Origin: Oribacterium sp. WCC10
GTDB lineage: Bacteria > Bacillota > Clostridia > Lachnospirales > Lachnospiraceae
DNA: 64,000 bases
Reading direction: 5' to 3'
Assembly (NCBI RefSeq): GCF_900113415.1
Contig: NZ_FOPH01000004.1
Span: forward strand, 1 to 64,000
Positions within the stretch are counted from its first letter, which is position 1, and each line of letters opens with the position of its first letter. Made by a program: the position numbers and the translations under genes. The notes under the pieces were generated by a model. It worked only from the letters and a program-made list of their open reading frames with translations, did not search any database and was not told the DNA's origin. This document shows, piece by piece, positions 44,294-52,894 of the stretch.

Positions 44294-45730
44294 TCACTGT
44301 CTTATACCATCGTTGTTTACATAGTATCCATCGATATAGGCATTGGTCGCCATCTGTCCGCTTCCGGGATAGAAATAATACATATTTCCATTCACAGACT
44401 TCCACCCCTCAACCATGGAACCGTCATCATCACAGTAATAAGTCTTACCGTTCCTGTGTATCCAGCCTGTAAACATTACTCCATACAGAGAATTGTCTAT
44501 GTCATTAAGGAAATAATACTTCCCGTTGTCATATAGCCAGCCTGTATACATTGCACCGTTACTCTTGAAAAAATAATAGTGACTGTTGATCATCCTCCAA
44601 CCGTTGTTGGCCATCTGACCGAAGATCTCTCCGTTTCGAAGTTCCTCCTTAGGTATCAGATAGAACCAGTCATTTCCGTTCTTCATCCATCCTGTGTACA
44701 TCTCACCGGTTTTAAGCAGGAAATAGGTTCTGTCATTGACTATCTGCCATCCGGTCTGCATCTGGCCATACTGATTGAACAGATACCACTGGCCATCTAT
44801 CCTGGCCCATCCTGCGCCTTGAAGATGATTGTCATCAAGATATCTGTAATACCAGAAACCATTCTCCTTATACCATCCAAATGTATAAAGAGGTTTTGCA
44901 GTTCCGCCTTCCCCCTCTTTTCCTTTGCCATCAGAGACATCTCTGTCCGTAATAGTAAGTTCTGTAGAAGTCTGCCAGTCACTGTTTGTGGCATACTGCT
45001 TTTGCTCAGAGGACACCAGTATGGTTCTGATATTGACAGAATACTTCCCGGCCTGAGTCATATAAGGATAAAAGTTGTAGAGAAGACCTGATGTAGTGAC
45101 AGAAGTTACCTTGACATTATCTCTCATAAGCTGGAGTTCGTAGGTTCCTGAAGAGTTATCGGGTCTTGTCCATCTTATCTCTCCAAGCTTATCATCATTC
45201 CAGTACACATCCGTAGGCTCATCAAATTTACCTTTTACTGGATCCATTTGGATGGTTATCTCAAGATCATCGCTCTTTTTGGTGGCACTAACAAACTTAC
45301 CTCCTGTAACCGTCACATTTGAACTTCTGTAACTGCTTAGGAAGTAGTTCTTGCTTATATCTTTTGACTTAAGGGTCAGTCTCATAGATGGTTTATCACC
45401 GCTTTTCACACGGCTTTCTGCTCCGCTTTCCCATTCAGCTTCCTCAATCTCGTACTTACTGCTTCCTGAAATAACCGAAACCTCATTATCATCTATTGAT
45501 GTTTTATTTATCTCAATTTCACTCGGAAGTTTCCTTCCTACCTCAAGTTTCGATCTTATCTTGATACTTACATTATTGATAGGCTGTGTTGCTGCCAATG
45601 TATTCATATGAAAGATCATCACAAAACTAAAGATAAGTATAATTTCAAGCAAAATCCGACTGACCGCCTTTAGACTAAGTCTATTAATATCTATATTATA
45701 TTCTGTTGCACTGATCACTTCAGACTTCAT
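44294..45730 (-). CDS. Secreted or anchored protein with choline-binding-type wall repeats
   Basis: A 478-residue protein with an N-terminal hydrophobic segment near residues 24-47 (signal or anchor, ending LAATQ). A beta-rich middle part follows to residue 270, then about eight wall-binding repeats (NGFWYYRYLDD, GQWYLFNQYGQMQTG, SHYYFFKSNGAMYTG). Its start overlaps the end of the FlhB-like gene by 11 nt, and AAAGGA lies seven bases before the ATG, so it is translated within the flagellar operon. The ligand is unknown. Confidence 0.75.
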   Translation of the reverse strand: MKSEVISATEYNIDINRLSLKAVSRILLEIILIFSFVMIFHMNTLAATQPINNVSIKIRSKLEVGRKLPSEIEINKTSIDDNEVSVISGSSKYEIEEAEWESGAESRVKSGDKPSMRLTLKSKDISKNYFLSSYRSSNVTVTGGKFVSATKKSDDLEITIQMDPVKGKFDEPTDVYWNDDKLGEIRWTRPDNSSGTYELQLMRDNVKVTSVTTSGLLYNFYPYMTQAGKYSVNIRTILVSSEQKQYATNSDWQTSTELTITDRDVSDGKGKEGEGGTAKPLYTFGWYKENGFWYYRYLDDNHLQGAGWARIDGQWYLFNQYGQMQTGWQIVNDRTYFLLKTGEMYTGWMKNGNDWFYLIPKEELRNGEIFGQMANNGWRMINSHYYFFKSNGAMYTGWLYDNGKYYFLNDIDNSLYGVMFTGWIHRNGKTYYCDDDGSMVEGWKSVNGNMYYFYPGSGQMATNAYIDGYYVNNDGIRQ

Positions 45731-46040
45731 TGAATGTATCCTTTGGTGGCTCTACCTCTGTTTCTTTGTTCTTATCTGCAAACTTAAGGAAATAAACATA
45801 TATCTCTACAACTGCGCTGAACAGCTCCGGAGGTATCTCTGCTCCCAGTTTAAGCTGAGTAAGAAGAGATGCCAGCGAATCATCCTCATAGACCGGAACT
45901 CCTGCTTTCATGGCGGTTTCCGTTATCTTCTCAGCTGTATATCCCATACCGGATGCCACTATGACAGGTGCTCCGTTTTTGTCGGGATCATATTTAAGAG
46001 CAGCTGCTCTTTTCTTTCTTACTGACTCAGACGGCGACAT
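45720..46040 (-). CDS. FlhB C-terminal-domain homologue (FlhX type)
   Basis: A 106-residue soluble protein equal to the cytoplasmic tail of FlhB after the autocleavage site. It begins close to AALKYDPDKNGAPVIVASG and continues to GAEIPPELFSAVVEIYVYFL. The membrane part and the NPTH cleavage motif are missing. Stand-alone proteins of this kind are known in many flagellated bacteria and can replace the cleaved FlhB tail in the export switch. It overlaps the FliK-like gene by 14 nt, which suits a joint role in the hook-to-filament switch. Confidence 0.85.
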   Translation of the reverse strand: MSPSESVRKKRAAALKYDPDKNGAPVIVASGMGYTAEKITETAMKAGVPVYEDDSLASLLTQLKLGAEIPPELFSAVVEIYVYFLKFADKNKETEVEPPKDTFNEV

Positions 46041-47439
46041 TGATACCCTTCTCCTTATCTTTTATCTCAGGAAATACTTCATCAACTCTGTGACTTCTTG
46101 TAAGTACTCCCAATTCCATATTCTTTACATTCAATCCGTTTTTCTTCAGAATGTCCTGTACGTTTTTGGATATATTGTCCGGTGTTTCATTCAAAGTTGG
46201 CGGAACAAACAGATGCATATTCACTGATCCGTTGTTTATCATTGAAATCAGCTCAAAATTTCCGACATTCTGAATACTGAACTTGATAAATATCTTCTGC
46301 TTCTTGGCAGCATCCGGATCATCACGCTCAGCATCCGGATCCACCCACATCTCAGACATTACATTCTTGTCCTGATACCTGAATGGGATCAGCATATGAA
46401 GAAGCGGCATATATACACTTTCATTCATAAGAAGATGGTTAAGCACCTGATAGTATTTGTCCACATTCTCCGCTCCGGCACTTCCCTCTGTTCCTTTTTG
46501 GATAAGCTTTGTAAGCATTTGAGGGAAGTTCGTGGCCTTCTCCGATTGTGGTTTCAGATTTTCTATGGCCTTCTGTAATGCCTCCTCAGGATCACCCTTG
46601 AAAAGCATCCTGAAGTCATTATTTTTCACCATCTTTGCAAAAAGCTGCTTTAACTGATTTTCATTCCCATCCTCATACTTAACTGCATATAAGGAAAAAA
46701 GTACACTGGCAGTCCTTACCGGCCCGTAATTGTGTGTCTTTGCAACATACTTTGACAGGAATGGGATGATTTCTTTATTTATAACTTCAGCATTTTTCTC
46801 GGTATTTCCCGGAGCGGCATCCTTGTCCAACTGTTCCATCAGTTTTTCAAAGTCCTCTCTCGAAGAAGGAAGGAGTAAACTCTCGATGTCGTCTCCGAGA
46901 GACTCCATTTGATTGAGCAGATGCTCACTAGAAGCGTAATTATTGTAGGTTTTGATAAAATCAAGTATCACATCCCTGAAGGGTTGCGATATCTCCTGAT
47001 GGAGAATATTTCGTAATCCATCGAAAAGTTCCCCTGAAAACTTCACCTGCGCCTGTTGTTGTGACTCTATAAAGTCCATAAGTTCTTTCGGATCCTGAAG
47101 TTCTATCTCCTGAAAGAGCTGATTCATAAGCTCCTGGATCTCACTGTCACCCATGGACTGTAGCGCCGCACCATCTGTGAACAGTAGCTGAACCATGTCC
47201 TCAGTGAGTTGCATGCCTTCATGCATCCTTTGGACGAAATTCGTATAATTAGATTCAAAATTGACATTTGCCTGCCCGGCTTCAGGACTTATCTGACCGC
47301 CGTTATCCCCGGCAGGAGAAGGATCCACCCTTCCCGGAGTTACTATCTGCGGATTGGGTTCCACCCTTGGATGGACACCCGGTGCACCTATCTGCTGATT
47401 GTTCAAACCGGTATTCTGCACTTGCAGTATATTAGCCAT
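46027..47439 (-). CDS. FliK-like hook-length control protein (diverged)
   Basis: A 470-residue protein without signal or membrane helix. The N-terminus is Gln/Asn/Pro-rich and the middle is helical. The last 110 residues resemble the FliK C-terminal domain in pattern, from IFIKFSIQNVGNFEL through VNMHLFVPP to VQDILKKNGLNVKNMELG. Similarity is weak by eye; I rely also on its pairing with the FlhB-tail homologue. The start is ATG 47439 with AGGAGA upstream. The longer frame to 47508 would run into the sigma-28 promoter, so it is not used. It is the first gene of the leftward late operon. Confidence 0.55.
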   Translation of the reverse strand: MANILQVQNTGLNNQQIGAPGVHPRVEPNPQIVTPGRVDPSPAGDNGGQISPEAGQANVNFESNYTNFVQRMHEGMQLTEDMVQLLFTDGAALQSMGDSEIQELMNQLFQEIELQDPKELMDFIESQQQAQVKFSGELFDGLRNILHQEISQPFRDVILDFIKTYNNYASSEHLLNQMESLGDDIESLLLPSSREDFEKLMEQLDKDAAPGNTEKNAEVINKEIIPFLSKYVAKTHNYGPVRTASVLFSLYAVKYEDGNENQLKQLFAKMVKNNDFRMLFKGDPEEALQKAIENLKPQSEKATNFPQMLTKLIQKGTEGSAGAENVDKYYQVLNHLLMNESVYMPLLHMLIPFRYQDKNVMSEMWVDPDAERDDPDAAKKQKIFIKFSIQNVGNFELISMINNGSVNMHLFVPPTLNETPDNISKNVQDILKKNGLNVKNMELGVLTRSHRVDEVFPEIKDKEKGINVAV

Positions 47440-47498
47440 ATTTACTATCTCTCCTGATCGTTGATTTGGTCCATCTGACCTATTTGCACCATAATTTA

Positions 47499-47526
47499 TT
47501 ATCGTCAATATGAACTCGAACTATTA
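47499..47526 (-). promoter_or_regulatory. Sigma-28 promoter of the FliK-like operon
   Basis: On the minus strand TAAT (47523-47526), 16 nt, GACGATAA (47499-47506). It reads into the eight-gene operon 47439-38850. Confidence 0.65.
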
Positions 47527-47620
47527 GAAAAAAAAGTAAATTTTCACTTATAACAAACTGTTTTTTTGTCGTATACCATTTGCGATTTAAATTTTTTATA
47601 GCATTATTCATTTCTTGATG

Positions 47621-47647
47621 TTATATTACCAGGGCAAAGGACGATAA
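47621..47647 (+). promoter_or_regulatory. Sigma-28 promoter P1 of flgM
   Basis: TTAT (47621-47624), 15 nt, GACGATAA (47640-47647). Confidence 0.65.
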
Positions 47648-47705
47648 TATGTTTAAATCAAAACAAATAGCACAATTTTTTAATGAAATTATTTTTAAAT
47701 AGGAG

Positions 47706-47732
47706 TTATTTATTTGAAACTGCTGTCGATAT
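47706..47732 (+). promoter_or_regulatory. Sigma-28 promoter P2 of flgM
   Basis: TTAT (47706-47709), 15 nt, GTCGATAT (47725-47732). It lies 85 nt below P1 and leaves a leader of about 50 nt. Confidence 0.65.
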
Positions 47733-47787
47733 TATAAGCAGATGGAACTCATTGATTTAATTGTGCGTTTATGCAAGGAGGCATTTT

Positions 47788-48105
47788 ATGGACGTCAATT
47801 TACGTACTACTCTGATTGGAAATGTGGGTTATTCCAATTCAGAAAAAAAAGTAAACAAAAAAGACAGATCCTCTTCCGCATCATCCGCATCTTATGTGAG
47901 AAGTTATGATAAGGCATCTTTTTCAGCTGCTGATTCAGTCAGCAATGAGAGTTTCGCATCTATGCTTGCTTCCAGGACAGCCGCTTCCATGAGAACCGGC
48001 GTAAGCGATGCAAGAGTTGCAGAACTAAAGGCGCAGGTTCAGTCCGGCACATATAATGTGGATTCTACAAGGATCGCAGCGCGTATGCTTGGATACAGAG
48101 GATGA
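47788..48105 (+). CDS. flgM: Anti-sigma-28 factor FlgM
   Basis: A 105-residue protein with a Ser-rich, likely unfolded first half and the characteristic FlgM C-terminus (RVAELKAQVQSGTYNVDSTR followed by IAARMLG) that binds sigma-28. ATG 47788 follows AAGGAGG; an earlier in-frame TTG at 47761 lacks a site. FlgM holds sigma-28 inactive until it is exported through the finished hook. The target sigma gene is at the right end of the window. Two tandem sigma-28 promoters lie upstream, so the anti-sigma gene is activated by the factor it inhibits. Confidence 0.92.
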   Translation: MDVNLRTTLIGNVGYSNSEKKVNKKDRSSSASSASYVRSYDKASFSAADSVSNESFASMLASRTAASMRTGVSDARVAELKAQVQSGTYNVDSTRIAARMLGYRG

Positions 48106-48124
48106 TCTCAAAAAAGGAGATATT

Positions 48125-48556
48125 ATGTCAGACTCTGCAGTATTTAAATCTTTCACTGAAGTACTTAAATCTCAGGTAACTGTAGTCAGGAAACTCATCA
48201 AACTGGAACGTGACTTTTCCGTCATTGCTTCTGATGATGAACCAAAAAAGCTGGATAGTTTGGTAAAAGAAGCTCAACCTGATCTTTTGAATTTCAGGGG
48301 CTTAGAAAAAAAACGTGTCCGATTGGCCACTGAACTGGGATGGAAAGGTCTCAAATTCTCTGAGATTCTCTCTCAGGTATCTGATGAAGAGAAAGCTGTG
48401 CTTGCTCCTGTTTTTGAGGAACTGAAAGAGTCCCTCAACAGTCTTAAGGAGGCTCAGGAAACAGCAGATCGCATTATGAAGTTAAGGCTTTTGGATGTCC
48501 AGACTGTACTGGCAAGTCATCCTGTCCCGAAGATTTTTCAGGATACATTGGCATGA
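48125..48556 (+). CDS. flgN: FlgN-like export chaperone
   Basis: A 143-residue helical protein with the FlgN layout: long amphipathic helices and no membrane part. It sits 19 nt after flgM and before flgK-flgL, the proteins FlgN normally escorts to the export gate. AAAAAGGAG precedes ATG 48125. Direct sequence conservation in this family is low, so the call rests on length, helicity and position. The unit ends at a strong terminator. Confidence 0.8.
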   Translation: MSDSAVFKSFTEVLKSQVTVVRKLIKLERDFSVIASDDEPKKLDSLVKEAQPDLLNFRGLEKKRVRLATELGWKGLKFSEILSQVSDEEKAVLAPVFEELKESLNSLKEAQETADRIMKLRLLDVQTVLASHPVPKIFQDTLA

Positions 48557-48587
48557 TTTTACCCTTTTAAAGAACCATTGTCTCTTA

Positions 48588-48625
48588 AGCGGTTGTACAT
48601 AGCATTGTACAACCGCTATTTTTTT
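48588..48625 (+). terminator. Terminator of flgM-flgN
   Basis: A perfect 12-bp stem (48588-48599 with 48606-48617) followed by seven T. Confidence 0.9.
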
Positions 48626-48645
48626 ATATATTTTCCCCGATTAAC

Positions 48646-48672
48646 TAATGTTTTATGAAAATATGACGATAA
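48646..48672 (+). promoter_or_regulatory. Sigma-28 promoter of flgK
   Basis: TAAT (48646-48649), 15 nt, GACGATAA (48665-48672). It lies just below the flgMN terminator. Confidence 0.65.
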
Positions 48673-48729
48673 ATAGGTAGAGAAATGTGATTATTATACC
48701 TGGTTTTTCTTTTATATAGGAGGTAACTT

Positions 48730-50655
48730 ATGGTTCGCGCAACATTTGCCGGCTTCCAGACGGCCCTGTCTTCACTTCAGGCTAACTCTAAAAAGCTGGA
48801 TGTCACGACACAGAACCTTGCCAATATGAACGTGGAAGGTTATACCAGACAGCAATTAAAGACTTCCAGTATCAACTATGAAAATCCCGTTTCATTTTAC
48901 ATGAACGAGAATGACGTTAATGTTGGTTTCGGTGTCTCCATGGATGCCGTCGTTCAGATGCGCGATGAATTCCTGGATATACAGTACCGTGATCAGAATG
49001 CATTTACTACCTACAATTCTGCCATAGAAACAGCCCTTAATACAGTTTCCAAATTCATGGATGAGACACAGCACGATGGTCTGAGAGCTTCTATGGACGC
49101 AATTCAGAAGGCCCTCACCACCATGCAGGATACTTCGAAGGTACAGGATCCTGTATATGAGGGACAGCTTCAGTCTGATCTTAATTCAGCCACCGTACTT
49201 CTCAACTCTGCAGCCAAGCAGATAAAAACTGCTGAAGATAATGAGTATGAAAGACTTACCGGTGAAGGCACATCAAGTAATGGTGCTGTTGAAACTATCA
49301 ATACACTTCTAAGCGAAATCGGAGATCTTAACAAAAAAATCAAGCATAATCAGCTTATAGGTAACAGTGCTCTCGAACTTCAGGATGAAAGAAATCTGAA
49401 GATAGATCAGCTTTCAGCGTATATTCCTATAAGCGTGGAATATTTCTCCGAGTCCTATGAGGTTCAGCAAAAGAATCCCGACGGAACACCCAAAGTAGAT
49501 GGTGATGGAAACCCGGTAAAGGAAACCCGGTATCGCATCTATAATTATGCCGACAATGGAAGAATCTGTGGTAAATCCGACTGGCCGGAGGACTTAAGAA
49601 TTACTCTTAATTACACCACGAAGGACGCAAACGGAAAGATTAACAACGAATCAATCATTCTTGTAAACGGAACCTATAAGGATGCCAATGGGCTTAACTA
49701 TGGTTCGGTTGCTCTTGCCGATGATAAATACGCGAAGTGGACAAGCACCGATAGCAATACTGTAGGTCCTCTTGATACACAGTTAACATTCACTTCTACA
49801 GCAACAGACAAAAAAGGTGAATCTGTCACTGCAACGGATATCACAACCGCAAACAGCCAGTCCAAACCATCAGACAAGCATGTTACCTTCTCCGGCGGTT
49901 CAGTTCAGGCAAGTCTTGATATGCTTGCAAGATCCGACCCTACAAAAACAGCAACAACCGGTTTAAAACAGGGAACCTACTATGGCTACGACTACTATAT
50001 GGATCAGCTCAACCAGTTTGCACGTACCCTTGCCAATGAAGTTAATATGTATAACTGCATGGGTAATAACTGGGATTATCCGACTCATAATTCTGCAACC
50101 GCAAAACAAAAAGCTATTGATTCAATAAAAAATGGTGACGAGAAAGGTTACGAAAACAAAACTTTCCTTCTTCTTGTAAACAGAGAATCTCAAACTGCAA
50201 AGATCACAGCTACATCTTATGACGCTACCACCGGTAATTTTGATTTCAAATCAGATGATAATGAAATTACCGCAGAAAACATCTCTGTCAGCAGAGACTG
50301 GATAAACGGCAACACAAGTATAGGATTAAAAGGTTCCGATTCAAATGAAACCGTACTTAATCTTCTGCGTTCATTCACGCAACCTCAAGCATCTCTTGGG
50401 GACAATACTTTTGCAAACTTTGTAAACACTCTTACCACAAGACTCGCAAACGATCAGGAAAACAACAAGGACACATACGATACTAATAAAGCAGTACTAA
50501 CAAGTATCACAAGTTCAAAAGATCAGTTATCCGGTGTCAGCCTTGATGAAGAGGCTGCCAATATGATGACTTATGTTTCTTCCTACAATGCTGCAGCAAA
50601 GATGATGAATGCATTTGACGAAACATTGCAGACTCTTCTAAGCATTGTCGGATGA
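48730..50655 (+). CDS. flgK: Hook-filament junction protein FlgK (HAP1)
   Basis: A 641-residue junction protein. The N-terminus shows the rod/hook motif (TTQNLANMNVEGYTRQQ) and the C-terminus reads SGVSLDEEAANMMTYVSSYNAAAKMM. A longer than usual variable centre (about residues 230-480) contains charged low-complexity stretches such as NPDGTPKVDGDGN. It joins hook and filament and is exported before flagellin. ATAGGAGG precedes the ATG. The gene has its own sigma-28 promoter and is followed by flgL after 15 bases. Confidence 0.95.
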   Translation: MVRATFAGFQTALSSLQANSKKLDVTTQNLANMNVEGYTRQQLKTSSINYENPVSFYMNENDVNVGFGVSMDAVVQMRDEFLDIQYRDQNAFTTYNSAIETALNTVSKFMDETQHDGLRASMDAIQKALTTMQDTSKVQDPVYEGQLQSDLNSATVLLNSAAKQIKTAEDNEYERLTGEGTSSNGAVETINTLLSEIGDLNKKIKHNQLIGNSALELQDERNLKIDQLSAYIPISVEYFSESYEVQQKNPDGTPKVDGDGNPVKETRYRIYNYADNGRICGKSDWPEDLRITLNYTTKDANGKINNESIILVNGTYKDANGLNYGSVALADDKYAKWTSTDSNTVGPLDTQLTFTSTATDKKGESVTATDITTANSQSKPSDKHVTFSGGSVQASLDMLARSDPTKTATTGLKQGTYYGYDYYMDQLNQFARTLANEVNMYNCMGNNWDYPTHNSATAKQKAIDSIKNGDEKGYENKTFLLLVNRESQTAKITATSYDATTGNFDFKSDDNEITAENISVSRDWINGNTSIGLKGSDSNETVLNLLRSFTQPQASLGDNTFANFVNTLTTRLANDQENNKDTYDTNKAVLTSITSSKDQLSGVSLDEEAANMMTYVSSYNAAAKMMNAFDETLQTLLSIVG

Positions 50656-50670
50656 TAGAAAGGAGTACAT

Positions 50671-51867
50671 ATGCGAGTTACCTCTTCGTCTTTTTATAAA
50701 GACTACGCACAATCCGTTCAGGACCAGAAATACAAGTACAACAAGAGTATGGAACAGGTTCAGACCGGAAGAAAATATGATACAGCTGCTGAGAGTCCCC
50801 TTGACTACTATGCAGGTAAAAAGATAGACAATCTGTACAATGATGCTGTCACAAAGGACACAATGATAAAGGATGTCATGAACCGAATGGAACAGCAGGA
50901 AGCAGCATCACGAACTCTCTATTCACAGATGGGTGACCTTAATATCAAGTACGAGCAGATGGCATCCGCATCTTTCCAGGGTCTTGAAAGTACAGTCGAC
51001 ACCATGCATACCTATATGCTTAACGCACAGCAGACCATGACTCAGGATCTCAATACCACATATGAGAACTACTATGTCATGGGTGGAAACGATGGTACAA
51101 CTGTTCCTTTCACCATGTCTGATGATGGTTATACTTTGACTTACCACCACAAGTTTGCCGGTGACGATGCTGAGACCACTATGAATTTGAAGTATAATCC
51201 CACAAACAAAGTATTTGAATATAGTGGTACAGATAAAAACGGACAGCCCATGGATGAAGATGCAACTCTCAAAAAGATTGTAACAGCCATGAGAGAACAG
51301 GGGCGAATGTCTCTCGGTTACGGTGATATCACTAATGTAAGAACTCTGCCTGATACATATTATGGGGGCTTAAATATGATAACCGGTGTCACTTCCGATC
51401 AGCTTCGTGATCAGGATACCGAAACTCTCAGTCCAAACCTTGATGCAAACATTGCTACTTTTAGGGAAGCCATGAACAAATCAGGTTTCGCCCTCAATGC
51501 CCGGGCGATAGCCGCAACAGATAAATACACAAAATCATTTTCAGACGGTTCAACAGAGGATCAACGGGCAGCTGTATGTGAAGAAATGAACGCAGATCTT
51601 GCACATATTCTCCAGAATTGGGACAGTGCAATGAATAGCGTCAGCAACACTTTCCGTCGTATCGGAGTTGCAACTGCCACTCTCGAAGATGTTCAGTACA
51701 GACTGCAGACTGCTCAGGACAGTTATATCGAGGAGTATAACGATCATATGGCCATCGATACCTATGATGCCATCGTAAAGATGTATCAGAACCAGTTCTC
51801 CTACAATGCCGCCATGCAGGTAGGCTCCAAGATCATGCAGAATTCCTTGTTTGATTTTGTTCATTAA
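50671..51867 (+). CDS. flgL: Hook-filament junction protein FlgL (HAP3)
   Basis: A 398-residue flagellin-like junction protein. The N-terminus (MRVTSSSFYKDYAQ to VQTGRKYDTAAESPLDYYAGKKI) and the C-terminal coiled-coil part (ATLEDVQYRLQTAQDSYIEEYN) match FlgL. It is about 100 residues longer than common forms because of an inserted middle domain near residues 130-240. AAAGGAG precedes the ATG. Co-transcription with flgK is likely. Confidence 0.93.
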   Translation: MRVTSSSFYKDYAQSVQDQKYKYNKSMEQVQTGRKYDTAAESPLDYYAGKKIDNLYNDAVTKDTMIKDVMNRMEQQEAASRTLYSQMGDLNIKYEQMASASFQGLESTVDTMHTYMLNAQQTMTQDLNTTYENYYVMGGNDGTTVPFTMSDDGYTLTYHHKFAGDDAETTMNLKYNPTNKVFEYSGTDKNGQPMDEDATLKKIVTAMREQGRMSLGYGDITNVRTLPDTYYGGLNMITGVTSDQLRDQDTETLSPNLDANIATFREAMNKSGFALNARAIAATDKYTKSFSDGSTEDQRAAVCEEMNADLAHILQNWDSAMNSVSNTFRRIGVATATLEDVQYRLQTAQDSYIEEYNDHMAIDTYDAIVKMYQNQFSYNAAMQVGSKIMQNSLFDFVH

Positions 51868-51879
51868 ACCAATAATTTT

Positions 51880-51908
51880 TTTAAAGTAATAGCAATATTT
51901 AATATAAT
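51880..51908 (+). promoter_or_regulatory. Candidate vegetative promoter of fliW-csrA
   Basis: TTTAAA (51880-51885), 17 nt, TATAAT (51903-51908). The -10 is perfect and the -35 weak. It would let fliW-csrA be made apart from flgKL. Confidence 0.5.
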
Positions 51909-51936
51909 AAGATATACTTAATGGAGGTTGTCATTC

Positions 51937-52413
51937 ATGTTGACATTAGAAACAAGAGACTATGGCACAATTGAGTATGAAGAGTCTGATATTATTCATT
52001 TCACTGACGGACTCTTCGGTTTCAGCGAGTTAAAGGATTATATTCCACTGGTTTTGGATGAGAACGAGGACAATACTATCCTTCTTCTCCAATCTTTGGC
52101 GAACACAGACATCGCATTTGTGGTTGTTAATCCGTTTTCACTGGATCCTGATTACAATCCGGTTCTTAGTCAGGAGGAGTTGTCATATCTCTTTGTGAAA
52201 TCAGAAGATGATCTTTCATATTATGTTGTTTGTGTTCTCAGAAACAATTATCTTGAGAACACTGTCAATATGAAAGCACCGATTGTTATTAATCCTGATA
52301 AGCGTATCGGCATGCAGGTCATTCTTAACGATTCTGAGTATGAGTTCAGAAAAAAGTTAAGTTCGTTCTCTACCGTTCAGGAGGGACTTCTTAAAACCGG
52401 GTCCGACGCATGA
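51937..52413 (+). CDS. fliW: Flagellar assembly factor FliW
   Basis: A 158-residue protein that binds both CsrA and free flagellin. Family landmarks are TRDYGTIEYEESDIIHFTDG and GLFGFSELKDYIPLVLDE near the start, VVNPFSLDPDY in the middle and MKAPIVINPDKRIGMQV near the end. ATG 51937 has TGGAGG nine bases upstream; TTG 51928 abuts that site and is not likely. In the known mechanism flagellin competes for FliW and so frees CsrA to block flagellin translation. It lies directly before csrA. Confidence 0.93.
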   Translation: MLTLETRDYGTIEYEESDIIHFTDGLFGFSELKDYIPLVLDENEDNTILLLQSLANTDIAFVVVNPFSLDPDYNPVLSQEELSYLFVKSEDDLSYYVVCVLRNNYLENTVNMKAPIVINPDKRIGMQVILNDSEYEFRKKLSSFSTVQEGLLKTGSDA

Positions 52414-52415
52414 TC

Positions 52416-52430
52416 TTCGGCACAGCCGAA
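52416..52430 (+). other. Small hairpin between fliW and csrA
   Basis: TTCGGC-ACA-GCCGAA followed by A rather than T. It lies 26 nt before the csrA start; it may affect translation but is no terminator. Confidence 0.4.
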
Positions 52431-52456
52431 AAAAAAGTATAGGGTAGGTGATAAGG

Positions 52457-52762
52457 ATGCTGATCTTAAGGAGAAAGAAAAACGAAAGTATACTTATAGG
52501 AGATAATATCAGAATTACTGTTGTTGAGAGCGCTTCCGACGGTGTTAGACTTGCCATTGATGCTCCAAAACAGATTTCCATTCTAAGAGAAGAACTTTCC
52601 ATAGCTGAACAGGAGAACAAGATAGCTACATCACCTAATCCGGATGCCATCACAGGACTTCAGGATTCTTTAAAACATATCACATTAAAGAAAAACAAGC
52701 CTGTAGTACAGAGTGAAGAAACCTCTGCCGATGAAGCTAAAGGAAACGATAAACAGTCTTGA
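52457..52762 (+). CDS. csrA: Carbon storage regulator CsrA (translational repressor)
   Basis: A 101-residue RNA-binding protein. The core MLILRRKKNESILIGDNI with RLAIDAPKQISILREEL contains the RNA-contacting Leu4, Arg6 and Arg44. A charged tail of about 40 residues extends beyond the usual 60-75-residue form. CsrA dimers bind GGA in hairpin loops near ribosome sites and repress translation. Matching hairpins are in the flagellin and fliD leaders of this window. ATG 52457 is preferred over GTG 52448 because it gives the canonical N-terminus and has AGGTGA upstream. Confidence 0.95.
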   Translation: MLILRRKKNESILIGDNIRITVVESASDGVRLAIDAPKQISILREELSIAEQENKIATSPNPDAITGLQDSLKHITLKKNKPVVQSEETSADEAKGNDKQS

Positions 52763-52789
52763 TCATTATGAATATCATATAGAATTTAA

Positions 52790-52818
52790 GCCGCCGATAT
52801 ACATCGGCGGCCTTTTTT
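52790..52818 (+). terminator. Terminator of fliW-csrA
   Basis: A perfect 9-bp GC-rich stem (52790-52798 with 52803-52811) followed by C and six T. Confidence 0.9.
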
Positions 52819-52894
52819 ACATTTTCACATTCAAAAATCGGTGTACTATTTTCTGTCTCCCATAATCCTGTTTACAGACACCAAACAGCTCCTG

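Noticed and set aside
47440-47508. 23-codon N-terminal extension of the FliK-like protein
   Set aside because: It overlaps the sigma-28 -10 box at 47499-47506, so it would not be transcribed in full.
47776-48105. CRISPR or tandem repeat in the Ser-rich flgM region
   Set aside because: The serine codons are irregular and there is no repeat-spacer pattern.
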